From NCBI GenBank assembly GCA_029242325.1, contig JAQWUD010000014.1, positions 1 to 64,000 on the forward strand: 64,000 nucleotides of DNA, given 5' to 3'. The notes under the pieces were generated by a model. It saw nothing but the letters and a program-made list of their open reading frames with translations. It ran no database searches and was not told where the DNA came from. Positions 26,990-36,286 of the stretch are shown here, piece by piece. The position numbers and the translations under genes are program-made. Each line of letters begins with the position of its first letter. Position 1 is the stretch's first letter. The DNA is from Luminiphilus sp. Lineage in GTDB: Bacteria; Pseudomonadota; Gammaproteobacteria; Pseudomonadales; Halieaceae.

Positions 26990-27441
26990 ATCCAGAGATG
27001 ATGCTGGCGCAGTTGGCTCCTCTTCGCGAACCTGCGCCCGTGGATTGGTGGCCTTTAGCTGCGGGCTGGTGGATTCTGATTGCGCTGGTGCTTCTTACCG
27101 GCTGTTTGTTGGGTCGCTGGTACCATCTACGGCGAAGTCGGAGACAGTATCGCCGAATGGCACTGGCGGAATTGAGGCAGCTTCGTGAGCGATCAGCCGC
27201 AGCTGATGAGCTCAATCGGCTGCTCAAGGCAGCCGCACTGCGCGCTTACTCGCACGAGACCGTAGCCAGGCTACATGGTCAGCAGTGGCTCGATTTCCTC
27301 TGCAATACCTGTGACACCGTAACGGTGGAAAGCCTGAGAACATTGGAAGATCGATACTGCTCAAAGCCAGCTGCAGTGAGTCCGACACTCTTTGATGCGG
27401 CGGAAGACTGGATACGTAACCATGAGGTGAGCCGTGCTTGA
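26986..27441 (+). CDS. DUF4381 membrane protein
   Basis: A 151-residue protein from the ATG at 26986, which overlaps the DUF58 stop in an ATGA arrangement. It has one membrane helix (WWPLAAGWWILIALVLLTGCLLGRWY), then a basic, helical cytoplasmic region (RRSRRQYRRMALAELRQLRE). DUF4381 is a regular member of MoxR/Bat operons of unknown role. An upstream start at 26959 is possible but breaks the tight spacing. Confidence 0.82.
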   Translation: MNPEMMLAQLAPLREPAPVDWWPLAAGWWILIALVLLTGCLLGRWYHLRRSRRQYRRMALAELRQLRERSAAADELNRLLKAAALRAYSHETVARLHGQQWLDFLCNTCDTVTVESLRTLEDRYCSKPAAVSPTLFDAAEDWIRNHEVSRA

Positions 27442-28420
27442 GTGGACATGGCCCTGGGTGTTTCTGTCAAGCCCACTACCTTTACTGATTCACTATTTGA
27501 GTCGCGGCGAGGCCCGCCAGCCGAGCGCGGTGCGAGCCCCGTTTGCCGCTCGCTGGCGAGGACTATCTACCGCCGCGCAGAATAGTCGAGCCGGACGCGG
27601 ATACTGGTGGCTCCTTTGGTTAATTTGGATGATGCTGGTCACAGCGAGCGCCCGACCACAGTGGATCGGAGACCCTATCGAATTACCCAATACGGGTCGC
27701 GACCTCATGCTGGGCCTAGACCTCTCGGGCAGTATGCAGATTGAGGACATGCAGGTTGGTAGCCGTCTGGTGCCCCGCATCACAGCTGTAAAAGCGATCG
27801 CCGCTGACTTCACCCAGCGAAGACAGGGCGATCGGGTTGGCCTCATCTTGTTTGGCACCCGCGCCTACCTGCAGGCACCACTGACTTTCGACCTGAATAC
27901 AGTGACTCGATTTATCGAGGAAGCTCAACTCGGCTTTGCTGGCGAAGACACAGCGATCGGCGATGCATTGGGACTGGCAATAAAACGTCTCAGAGAGCGC
28001 CCCGCCGCCTCGCGTATTTTTGTTTTACTAACGGATGGTCAGGATACCGCCAGTACCGTCGACCCGATGGAGGCTGCCGCTCTGGCGTCACAACTCGATG
28101 TTAAGATTTATACCATCGGCATCAGTCGCGCTCTGGGCCGATCGACGCGCGGCCGAGTTGAAGTGGACGAGGCCATGCTCAATGCGGTGGCCGAGGCAAC
28201 CGGTGGGCGTTATTTTAGAGCAACCTCTCCGGCAGAGCTGGAGGCGGTTTACGCGCTTCTGGATGAACTGGAGCCAGTCGAGCAAGCGGCTAGCACCTTC
28301 CGGCCACGGCGCGCCTGGGGTTGGATCCCGCTGTTAGCTGCTTTTGGACTGGCAACGTTACTTGCTGTATTGCGAAGCCGTTGGTTCCGCTTCCTCTCCG
28401 CGAGCCCCAGCTATGGATGA
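27434..28420 (+). CDS. BatA-like VWA membrane protein
   Basis: A 328-residue protein starting at GTG. An N-terminal membrane segment (WTWPWVFLSSPLPLLIHYL) and a second (YWWLLWLIWMMLVTASA) precede a von Willebrand A domain from about residue 90, with the metal-binding DLSGSMQ motif. A C-terminal helix (IPLLAAFGLATLLAVL) anchors the protein. It corresponds to BatA of the Bacteroides aerotolerance (Bat) operon. It overlaps DUF4381 by eight bases and the next VWA gene by eight bases. Confidence 0.87.
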   Translation: MLEWTWPWVFLSSPLPLLIHYLSRGEARQPSAVRAPFAARWRGLSTAAQNSRAGRGYWWLLWLIWMMLVTASARPQWIGDPIELPNTGRDLMLGLDLSGSMQIEDMQVGSRLVPRITAVKAIAADFTQRRQGDRVGLILFGTRAYLQAPLTFDLNTVTRFIEEAQLGFAGEDTAIGDALGLAIKRLRERPAASRIFVLLTDGQDTASTVDPMEAAALASQLDVKIYTIGISRALGRSTRGRVEVDEAMLNAVAEATGGRYFRATSPAELEAVYALLDELEPVEQAASTFRPRRAWGWIPLLAAFGLATLLAVLRSRWFRFLSASPSYG

Positions 28421-30209
28421 GAACTTCCACCTACTGCGCCCCGAACTCCTCTGGGCGCTTTTGGGCTGCCCACTTGTGGCATTAGCGTTGTGGCATCGTC
28501 GTGCGCAGCAGGGAGATTGGAGCCGCGTGATCGAGCCGGAGCTTCTGTCCTACTTGCTTCCTGAACAAGGCAACTCAGCCCAACCGCTCCGCGTTTGGAT
28601 CCCGACCTTACTTCTGAGTCTGGTCATTTTCGCCGCGGCGGGACCCAGCTTTCAGCGCGTCGAGCTGCCCGTGATCAAACGCGCCGACGCACTCGTGATT
28701 GTGCTCGATCTCAGCGCCTCGATGCTGGCAGCTGATATTCAGCCCAGCCGCGTACAGCGGGCGAGACAAAAAATTCTGGATCTGCTTGAAACGCGGAAGG
28801 AAGGTGTGACCGGGCTAGTCGTCTTTGCCGGAGATGCTCACGTGGTAACGCCCCTTACAGACGACACACGAACCATTGCCAACCTGATGCCCGCCCTGTC
28901 TCCTACCATCATGCCCCTACCCGGTGCAGATGCGACGAACGGAATTGCACTGGCAGCCGACTTACTCGTTACGGCAGGTGCTCAGGGGGGCCAAGTCTTG
29001 TTAATGACAGATGGCCTTCCCGGCTTTGATACGCGTGCGGCACAAGATGCGCTGGAGCGGAGTGGTGCCGAGCTGGCAATACTCGCAATTGGGACACCTG
29101 CGGGGGCGCCCATACCACTCCCCAGCGGGGGCTTCCTCAAAGATAATAACGGCGAGATCGCTATCCCCACTCTGGAACTTACCGCGATCAGTGGCATTGC
29201 GGATGCGCTGGGCGCTGACGTGCAAACAATCAGCCTCGACGAGCAAGATATCGAATCCCTGACGCAACGCAGCATTTTGGACACTGAGGGCGAGCTAGAC
29301 CTGGATCGACAGACAGACGCTTGGCAGGATCAGGGATACTGGCTCGCGGCCTTGGTGGCCTTGCTGCTGCTGCCGGCTTTTCGCAAAGGCGTTGTAGCCA
29401 GCTTGGCCCTAGTCGCGGTGTTTCATTCACCACCACCTCAGGCCGCGGAGTGGCGAGATCTTTGGATGACCGCCGATCAACAGGGCGCACAGTATCTGTC
29501 GGCAGGTGACGCAGCCAATGCCGCCGAAGTGTTCGACGATCCCAATTGGCGTGGCGTCGCGGAATTTGAGACAGGCACTTACGAGCGGGCGTCGCGCTCC
29601 TTCAGCAGTGAGGGATCGGCTGATAGCTTCTTCAACCTTGGCAATGCGCTTGCGCTACAAGGAGACCTTCGCGGGGCTCTCACCGCTTACGAGCGCAGTT
29701 TAAGTATTCTGCCAGATGCGGAGGACGCCATTGCCAATCGCGATTTCATCCAATCGCTCCTTGATCAGGAGCAACAGGAACCCCAGGACCAACAGGGTGA
29801 TGAGCAGAATCAGGACGGCGAAGCCGCAGATCAAGATAGCGGGGCCGAATCCGATAGCGGCACGGAATCTGACTCGTCAGAATCGAACGAGTCGCAGGAT
29901 ACGTCCGGGAAGGAACAGGCCGACGGCAATCCCGGCGATCAACAGAAGCAAGATTCTTCTGATTCACAGGAGCCCCAGCAAGACCCGTCCATGACCGAAT
30001 CCAAGGAGATCAATCAGGAGGCGTTGGAAGCCGCAACGCAGGAGCAAATGGCCAAGTTCGACGAGGCATTGGAAGAGCAACAGGCACTGGAGCAGTGGCT
30101 TCGCCGGGTCCCCGACGACCCTGGCGGCTTGCTGCGACGTAAATTCCGCTACCAGACAATGCAGCGCCTCAGGGAGGGGGAAGAGCCCGATGAATCGATT
30201 CGCTGGTAA
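28413..30209 (+). CDS. BatB-type VWA protein fused to BatC-like TPR region
   Basis: A 598-residue protein. Helices near the N-terminus are followed by a VWA domain whose metal site reads LDLSASMLAADI (DxSxS with Ala in place of the usual Gly). Two more hydrophobic segments follow around 300-340, then a TPR-like region (FFNLGNALALQGDLRGALTAYERSL). Next is a low-complexity stretch rich in Gln, Asp, Ser and Glu (about 450-540), and a conserved tail (EQWLRRVPDDPGGLLRRKF). So BatB and BatC functions are on one chain. The ATG at 28413 overlaps the BatA stop. Confidence 0.87.
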   Translation: MDENFHLLRPELLWALLGCPLVALALWHRRAQQGDWSRVIEPELLSYLLPEQGNSAQPLRVWIPTLLLSLVIFAAAGPSFQRVELPVIKRADALVIVLDLSASMLAADIQPSRVQRARQKILDLLETRKEGVTGLVVFAGDAHVVTPLTDDTRTIANLMPALSPTIMPLPGADATNGIALAADLLVTAGAQGGQVLLMTDGLPGFDTRAAQDALERSGAELAILAIGTPAGAPIPLPSGGFLKDNNGEIAIPTLELTAISGIADALGADVQTISLDEQDIESLTQRSILDTEGELDLDRQTDAWQDQGYWLAALVALLLLPAFRKGVVASLALVAVFHSPPPQAAEWRDLWMTADQQGAQYLSAGDAANAAEVFDDPNWRGVAEFETGTYERASRSFSSEGSADSFFNLGNALALQGDLRGALTAYERSLSILPDAEDAIANRDFIQSLLDQEQQEPQDQQGDEQNQDGEAADQDSGAESDSGTESDSSESNESQDTSGKEQADGNPGDQQKQDSSDSQEPQQDPSMTESKEINQEALEAATQEQMAKFDEALEEQQALEQWLRRVPDDPGGLLRRKFRYQTMQRLREGEEPDESIRW

Positions 30210-31872
30210 GCAGCGCAGCGTCGAGCGCCTGCTGCTCTGTTTCGCGCTTGCGCTCTTTCTCTTCCCTCTGGCCTCAAGAGCTGAACTCTCGGCCACTGTT
30301 GATCGGCGAGAGATTGCCATGGGGGAAACGTTGCGCCTCACGCTGATGGGGGATGCCGGAGAGCAACCCGCGGAAATTGATCTCACACCACTCAGCAATG
30401 ACTGGGAAATTCTGTCGCGATCTAGCGCGACCAACGCACGGTTCATTAACGGGCAGAACCAGATCACGCGGACGCTAGAGATGGAATTGGGCCCCTTGCG
30501 CGAGGGGGCTTTGAGCGTTCCTTCGCTAACAGCGGGTGGTCGGAGAACCACCCCCCTCGCCATTCGCGTCAATCCCGAACCCATTGTTGCGGCGGGTGAT
30601 GCGCTCGTCTTATTTGAGGCCAGCGTAGATCGGCCAGCTGTCTATGTGCAGGCCGAACTCATGGTGACCGTCACGCTGCAGCAAGCGATTAATCTCGATG
30701 GAGGAGAAATTTCTGCATTCGACGTACCAGATGCCGTTGTTGAACAACTCGAGCGGCGCTCTTTTCAACGGCGACTGGGTAACCGTACCTGGCTCGTCAC
30801 TGAATTACGCTATGCGATCTACCCGCAAAAGAGCGGGATACTCACCATCCCCGCGGTGGGTTTCACTGCGCGCGAGGTACAAACTGGCAGATCACTCCTG
30901 GGAGCACGTCTGGGTCGGCGCATTCGCATGGCCTCAACGCCGATTGAGATACAAGTCAGAGGCGTGCCGTCCAGCTTCCCCGGGGAGGTATGGCTCCCGG
31001 CTCGAAGCCTCAGACTTGAAGAGGATTGGTCACTCGATCCGGAAACGCTCACAGTAGGCGATTCCACAACCCGTACAATGACGTTGATTGCCAATGGATT
31101 GCAAGGCAACCAACTGCCCCCCCTGAACAGCGTTCAGGGATCCTTTAACGTTCCGGAGTTAAAGTTTTACCCCGATCAGGAATCCATTGATCAGACAGAA
31201 GTGGTAACCGGCCTTCAAGGGGGTCGGGTTCAGAGCGAAGCGCTGGTTGCCAGAGCGAGTGGTGAATGGGACTTACCTGAGATCCGGGTGCCGTGGTGGA
31301 ACACCGAAACGGACAGTCTGAGTTACGCCGTGCTCCCGAGACGGACTGTTGTAGTTGCGCCCGGGACATCGATCGAAGCGACCCTCGGCCCAACCACTTT
31401 CGATTCAGACACTCTCGGTGCAACGCCGACCCCGCTGTGGATGTGGGCTATCGCCGGGTCAGGCTGGCTGGCCACCCTGTGTCTGCTGGGATTATTGCTA
31501 ATGACACGGCGGATCCGCTCGGCGCCCAAAACCAATCCCTCTTCGGGCGAGGTTAACAGAGCAGGTAAGCGACAGCTGCTCGTCACAATCAGGCGTGCAC
31601 TGGAGGCGCAGGACGCGGGTCAGCTGCGCCACGCAATACTGCAATGGGGCGCGTCACATCATGGCACACCATTCGCTTCGCTTGAGGCCCTGGCAGCCGT
31701 CAGTACTCCCGAGCTAGCCGCCCTACTCCATAGCGTGGATAAGCTGATGTATGGCAAGCATGACGAGGAAACAGACTTGCATGCCCTGACCGGAGTCTTG
31801 CGCGAGGAACCTTCACCGAGTCAGGCCGGTGCGCAACAGGAGGGGTCTCTTTCCCTTTATCCGTCTTCCTAA
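30190..31872 (+). CDS. BatD-like oxygen-tolerance protein
   Basis: A 560-residue protein with a signal peptide (LLLCFALALFLFPLASRAEL), then beta-rich repeats in the periplasm including SATVDRREIAMGETLRLTL, a strong feature of BatD. A single membrane helix near 420-440 (MWAIAGSGWLATLCLLGLLLM) leads to a cytoplasmic C-terminal domain. It overlaps the VWA-TPR gene by 20 bases and ends the block. In other bacteria Bat operons are linked to aerotolerance and envelope stress; here that is inferred from family membership only. Confidence 0.87.
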   Translation: MNRFAGKQRSVERLLLCFALALFLFPLASRAELSATVDRREIAMGETLRLTLMGDAGEQPAEIDLTPLSNDWEILSRSSATNARFINGQNQITRTLEMELGPLREGALSVPSLTAGGRRTTPLAIRVNPEPIVAAGDALVLFEASVDRPAVYVQAELMVTVTLQQAINLDGGEISAFDVPDAVVEQLERRSFQRRLGNRTWLVTELRYAIYPQKSGILTIPAVGFTAREVQTGRSLLGARLGRRIRMASTPIEIQVRGVPSSFPGEVWLPARSLRLEEDWSLDPETLTVGDSTTRTMTLIANGLQGNQLPPLNSVQGSFNVPELKFYPDQESIDQTEVVTGLQGGRVQSEALVARASGEWDLPEIRVPWWNTETDSLSYAVLPRRTVVVAPGTSIEATLGPTTFDSDTLGATPTPLWMWAIAGSGWLATLCLLGLLLMTRRIRSAPKTNPSSGEVNRAGKRQLLVTIRRALEAQDAGQLRHAILQWGASHHGTPFASLEALAAVSTPELAALLHSVDKLMYGKHDEETDLHALTGVLREEPSPSQAGAQQEGSLSLYPSS

Positions 31873-31935
31873 ATGCGTCTCAGAGGGTTCACCTTTACTG
31901 GTTAGGCGGACCAGGTTGGTGTCGCGGCAACGCCC

Positions 31936-34560
31936 TCAGTCGGGATCGGCGAGGGATCGGCTAACCACCTCAAACACGTCCTTCGGCAAGCCTTGTATAC
32001 CGGCAATGCGCTCTAGCTCACCTCGCATCACCTCTTGCCCGGTCGCGTAGCGTCGCCAGCGCGTTAACGGGGTGAGTAGCCGCGCTGCGATCTGAGGATT
32101 TGTCGCCTGCACTCGCTCCACCACGTCACCCAGTAGTTGGTATCCCGCTCCATCTTTTCGATGAAAGGCAATCGGATTTGAGGTGGCAAACGCACTGATC
32201 AGCGCCCGTAACTTGTTTGGGTTACGCCAATCGAACGCGTCGTGCGCCAGCAAAGCGATCACGCTCTCAACACAATCCGGGCTAGGCCGCGTTGCCTGGA
32301 GGGCGAACCATTGATTGATAACCAGCGACTCATGCCGCCAATGGCCATAGAAGTCTGCGAGCACTTTCTCACGCAGCTCCGCGTCAGCGAACTGAACGAT
32401 CCAACGCAATGCCGTAAGCCGATCCGTTAGGTTGTCTGCCACCTCCAACAATTCAAGTGGAGCTCCCAGGTCATGCGGTGCGAATGCCAGGAGGTAGTCC
32501 CGCGCCAAATAACGCAACGCCCTCACTCCAATGTCGCCGGCAGCGGGAGAATACATTGCGGGAGCGGGGTTATCGGCCAGCGCGGCAAGCCAGCTCTGCG
32601 ACAAAGACTGTCCCATCGCCACCTTCATTCGTTGACGGCGAAGGTGAATATTGACCATGTCCACCAGACCACGTTGCGAGGCGCGATCCGCCAAATATTC
32701 TTCTCCCGGCAAAGTCAGCGTCAGTGCCTTCATGGCCGCATCCATGGGGCCGGTTAACATCCGAGTGGCCGCTGCCAGCAGCCCTGCATCAATGCCGACT
32801 TTCGCCTCAACTGTCATATCGAGCGACTCAATACTTCTTGCAAGCAACGTTTGCGCCGCGTCCCACGCCACGAAGGCGTCGTCATCTCCGCCCATTAGGG
32901 CTTCCAGCTCTGTTTCCGGCTGCTCAGTCCCCATGCGAACCGGCGCGGAAAATCCGCGTAATAAAGAGGGCACCGGGGGCGAGTGAATGCCATCAAATAC
33001 GAATGTCTGCTCTGAGTCGCACAACTCTATTACTCGGGTAGTGCCCTCCCCCAAATCCAAGGGCTGCCCCTCAACCAGAAGACCGGTCGCTACGGGAATC
33101 AAAAGCGGCGGCTTATCCCCCTGGCCTGCTGACGCAGAACTGCTTTGGCGCAGCGTAAGATAATATTGATGCTCAGCGGCGTCGTACCGTCCCTCGTACT
33201 GGATTTCGGGCGTGCCGGCCTGCTCGTACCAACGTCGAAAAAGGGACAGATCACGGCCCGATACCTCGGCCATACAATCTACAAAGTCGTCACAGGTCAC
33301 CGCCTGACCATCGAAACGGTCGAAATACAGTGCGGCACCGGCAAGGAAAGTGTCTGCTCCGAGTAGGGTATGAAGCATACGCACCACTTCCGCGCCTTTT
33401 TCGTACACAGTTAACGTATAAAAATTTGAGATGTCGACAAAAGCGTCAGGGCGCACCGGATGCGCCAGTGGGCCAGCATCCTCTGCAAACTGATGCGTCC
33501 GCAAAAAAGCGACGTCTTCCACCCGCTTGACTCCGCGAGAGTTCATATCAGCAGAGAACTCAGCGTCTCGGAATACGGTAAACCCCTCTTTCAGGCTCAG
33601 TTGAAACCAGTCCCTGCACGTAACGCGATTGCCGGAATAGTTATGAAAGTACTCATGAGCCACCACGGCCTCAACCCGCTGAAACCCCGCGTCAGTCGTG
33701 ATGTCGGGATGCGCCAATACGCAGGAAGTGTTGAACACGTTGAGACTCTTATTCTCCATCGCCCCCATATTGAAATCATCAACCGCGACAATGTTGTATT
33801 GATCGAGGTCGTACTCCAGCCCATACACTTCCTCATCCCACTGCATCGCCGCCTGAAGCGCGCGCATCGCGTAATCGCAATAGGCAATATCCTTCTCTTC
33901 CACCCAGATGTGCAAATCAACCCACCGGCCAGAGCGCGTTTTGAATTGGTCACTGACACGCTTAAGATCCCCCGCCACCATCGCAAAGAGATAACTCGGC
34001 TTGGGAAAGGGGTCATGCCAGACCGCCCTGTGCCGCCCTGCTGCCAGTGATTCCTCCGACACGAGATTACCGTTACTGAGGAGCACTGGGCAAAGGCTTG
34101 AGTCGGCCTCGAGTGACACGGTGTAGACGGCTAACATATCGGGACGGTCGACAAAATAGGTTATTTTTCTGAAGCCTTCCGCCTCACACTGCGTGCAATA
34201 GGCGCTCTGAGAACGGTAAAACCCCTCAAGAGAGGTATTATCTTCCGGACAAATTTCAACGCAGGTCTTTAATGTAAAGCTGTCCGGCACGCCTCTGATT
34301 ACCAGAGCGTTCTCCGTCACCTCGTATCGATTTGCATTAAGTCGTGAATCATCCAGCTCGATCCATTGTAAAGCGAGGTTCTCACCATCGAGCATGAGAT
34401 CACCATCAGCACTACCGAGCCGCTCAAACACTAACGTTGCGATAACCTCTGTGCGTCCCTCAAAGATACGTACATCTAGTGCAACGGTGAGGATGCTGAA
34501 TGCAGGGGGCTCATAATCCGCCCGGTAAATAGTGCCGGCCAAGCCTTCTCTCATTCCCAT
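31936..34560 (-). CDS. pepN: aminopeptidase N (M1 family)
   Basis: An 874-residue zinc aminopeptidase, the full E. coli-type length. The substrate-binding GAMEN is at about 266-270, the zinc site HEYFHNYSGNR at 302-312, and the third ligand Glu in LKEGFTVFRD about 18 residues later. The long helical C-terminal DUF3458 domain is intact. It is cytosolic, removing N-terminal residues from peptides. Its ATG overlaps the DUF2797 stop by one base (TAATG). It converges with the Bat operon, 63 bases apart. Confidence 0.95.
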   Translation of the reverse strand: MGMREGLAGTIYRADYEPPAFSILTVALDVRIFEGRTEVIATLVFERLGSADGDLMLDGENLALQWIELDDSRLNANRYEVTENALVIRGVPDSFTLKTCVEICPEDNTSLEGFYRSQSAYCTQCEAEGFRKITYFVDRPDMLAVYTVSLEADSSLCPVLLSNGNLVSEESLAAGRHRAVWHDPFPKPSYLFAMVAGDLKRVSDQFKTRSGRWVDLHIWVEEKDIAYCDYAMRALQAAMQWDEEVYGLEYDLDQYNIVAVDDFNMGAMENKSLNVFNTSCVLAHPDITTDAGFQRVEAVVAHEYFHNYSGNRVTCRDWFQLSLKEGFTVFRDAEFSADMNSRGVKRVEDVAFLRTHQFAEDAGPLAHPVRPDAFVDISNFYTLTVYEKGAEVVRMLHTLLGADTFLAGAALYFDRFDGQAVTCDDFVDCMAEVSGRDLSLFRRWYEQAGTPEIQYEGRYDAAEHQYYLTLRQSSSASAGQGDKPPLLIPVATGLLVEGQPLDLGEGTTRVIELCDSEQTFVFDGIHSPPVPSLLRGFSAPVRMGTEQPETELEALMGGDDDAFVAWDAAQTLLARSIESLDMTVEAKVGIDAGLLAAATRMLTGPMDAAMKALTLTLPGEEYLADRASQRGLVDMVNIHLRRQRMKVAMGQSLSQSWLAALADNPAPAMYSPAAGDIGVRALRYLARDYLLAFAPHDLGAPLELLEVADNLTDRLTALRWIVQFADAELREKVLADFYGHWRHESLVINQWFALQATRPSPDCVESVIALLAHDAFDWRNPNKLRALISAFATSNPIAFHRKDGAGYQLLGDVVERVQATNPQIAARLLTPLTRWRRYATGQEVMRGELERIAGIQGLPKDVFEVVSRSLADPD

Positions 34561-35387
34561 TAGATCACCTGCACCTCGACTTCATAGCCACCAAACTTGC
34601 GAATGTTGAGCACGCCGGTGTCCAGCATTAAATACTGTCCCTTAATACCCATGAGCGTTCCTTCCACCACTGACTGCTTGTCAAAGTTATGCGCCTTGAC
34701 CTTTTCGGGCCAAGTTATTACCGGATAGTCGATTTGGGTTTCTGGTGCGTCCTGCAACAACTCAAAAGCCCCTTCACCATGCTCAGCCCTCAGTTCAGTA
34801 AGGCCTGGTTCACAGGTCGCCATCAATGTCTGGCGAGCATGCTCGAGATCCTGCGGCACCCCATTTCCTTTTAACATCGTCTGCCATGCAGTTCGGTCAC
34901 TAATCTCGCGGGCGCACAACACCTCGAGCAAGCCAGACTGATGTCGAGTCTGCACCCTGGCAATGGGCTTTGCCTGAGTGGCCCCCTGATCCATCCACCG
35001 GGTGGGTACCTGCGTTGCTCTTGTGATGCCCACCTTGATACTGGAGGTATGGGCGAGGTAAACGATGTGAGGCACTTGGCAATTCTGAGCCGCCCATTCC
35101 GGCTCGCGACAGGTACCTTCGGCAAAATGACACTTCTCCGGGCTGACAATGCAACTGTCGCAGGCAGCCAACTTCCTAAAACACGGATAGCAATGCCCCT
35201 GATTAAAACTCTTTTTGGTAATGCGATCACAGGCGACACACCGGATCAGACCGCTGTGCGATAGTTTAAGAGACTGCCCTAGATAATCGTTCAGGCAGAA
35301 AGATTGGTCTTCATGAATCAAGGTATAGCGGACCGTGTCGGCCAACTCAGTGCGCAGTTTGCGCAGGTCTCCGAGCCAGTCACTCAT
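34560..35387 (-). CDS. DUF2797 cysteine-rich protein
   Basis: A 275-residue DUF2797 protein. A Cys cluster in the first half (CVACDRITKKS.., GHCYPCFRKL, ACDSCIVSPEKCHF) suggests one or two zinc sites. The middle segment (HIVYLAHTSSIKVGITR) resembles a GIY-YIG/T5orf172-like fold, and the C-terminus has an OB-like beta region (IKGQYLMLDTGVLNIRKFGGYEV). Function unknown. The order yeaC - DUF2797 - pepN is a recurrent one in gammaproteobacteria. It overlaps yeaC by eight bases. Confidence 0.82.
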   Translation of the reverse strand: MSDWLGDLRKLRTELADTVRYTLIHEDQSFCLNDYLGQSLKLSHSGLIRCVACDRITKKSFNQGHCYPCFRKLAACDSCIVSPEKCHFAEGTCREPEWAAQNCQVPHIVYLAHTSSIKVGITRATQVPTRWMDQGATQAKPIARVQTRHQSGLLEVLCAREISDRTAWQTMLKGNGVPQDLEHARQTLMATCEPGLTELRAEHGEGAFELLQDAPETQIDYPVITWPEKVKAHNFDKQSVVEGTLMGIKGQYLMLDTGVLNIRKFGGYEVEVQVI

Positions 35388-35646
35388 AGTGAGATTCCTT
35401 CCAGTTCAGTGGCTGAGGGTCATCACAAATATCCCCGGCCTTGGCTCCTTTATCGATGAACCCGACGCGCTCCTTCGGAGGCAAATGTAGCTCACCCCAG
35501 GCGATAACGGCACGCATGGCGTCCTTGCGCTGAGTTTCGGTCAGGGCGCGTCCATCGGACCAACGACCGGTTGCCAACGACTCAAGTAATTGGTCGTAGA
35601 CTCCTCGATCTATTCGCTCGATCGATTGCAGGTAGCTGCCCTGCAC
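35380..35646 (-). CDS. yeaC: YeaC-like DUF1315 protein
   Basis: An 88-residue protein matching DUF1315 (YeaC): YDQLLESLATGRWSDGRALTETQRKDAMRAVIAW and a polar C-terminus with CDDPQPLNW. No catalytic motif is evident and the function is unknown. It sits between the rhomboid gene (one base apart) and DUF2797 (eight-base overlap), so it is part of a continuous minus-strand transcript from nadK to pepN. Confidence 0.82.
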   Translation of the reverse strand: MQGSYLQSIERIDRGVYDQLLESLATGRWSDGRALTETQRKDAMRAVIAWGELHLPPKERVGFIDKGAKAGDICDDPQPLNWKESHYE

Positions 35647-35647
35647 G

Positions 35648-36286
35648 TCAACCGCTCCTGAACCAGGCAGGCAGCGTGCTGATGAGGGCGCCCAGCAAAC
35701 AGCCGATGAGAAGCCCTCCTACATGAGCACCGTTGGCAATCGCCCCCGCGCCAATAAAATCCATGCTCCCCAGCAGACCCACCACCAGCCAAATCAACAT
35801 AAACGCAAATACCGCCAGCGGTGGTGCCTGAATCCAACCAGGCCGGCGCCAGTGGGCCACCAAAATAAATCCCAGCAACGCATAAACCACGCCCGACATC
35901 CCGCCAAATATCGAGGGCCCCTCGAGCAGATATTGGCAATAGTTGCTGACCATTGCGGTAATCAAATAGAGGCCGAGCAAATTGATAGCGCCGAGTCGAT
36001 GCTCAATTCGCTGTCCAAATTCCCATAGCCATAGACAGTTAAAAACGACATGCAACCACCCGAAATGAATCAATGTGGGGGTAACAAGGCGCCACCACTC
36101 TCCGGCAACATCACCAAAGGCAACATACCCCCCGGCATTCCGGAAGGGCACGAAGTTGAACAGCTCCAACATGCCCATCCAGTGAAGAGGGTAAAAAAGT
36201 AGAAAGCAGACAACAGTCACCTGGATCAAAAAGAAAGTCGCAGGCGCTCGCCGCACCACAAGAGGGAAATTATTTAACCAGCGCAT
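35648..36286 (-). CDS. rhomboid-family intramembrane serine protease
   Basis: A 212-residue six-helix membrane protease. The catalytic Ser is S131 in FGGMSGVVYALLG (GxSG) and the catalytic His is H188 in NGAHVGGLLIGCLLG. The WWRLVTPTLIHFGWLHVVFN segment is the conserved L1/H2 region. I use the ATG at 36286; longer reading would run through nadK. It overlaps the nadK stop by 17 bases. The substrate is unknown. Confidence 0.88.
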   Translation of the reverse strand: MRWLNNFPLVVRRAPATFFLIQVTVVCFLLFYPLHWMGMLELFNFVPFRNAGGYVAFGDVAGEWWRLVTPTLIHFGWLHVVFNCLWLWEFGQRIEHRLGAINLLGLYLITAMVSNYCQYLLEGPSIFGGMSGVVYALLGFILVAHWRRPGWIQAPPLAVFAFMLIWLVVGLLGSMDFIGAGAIANGAHVGGLLIGCLLGALISTLPAWFRSG

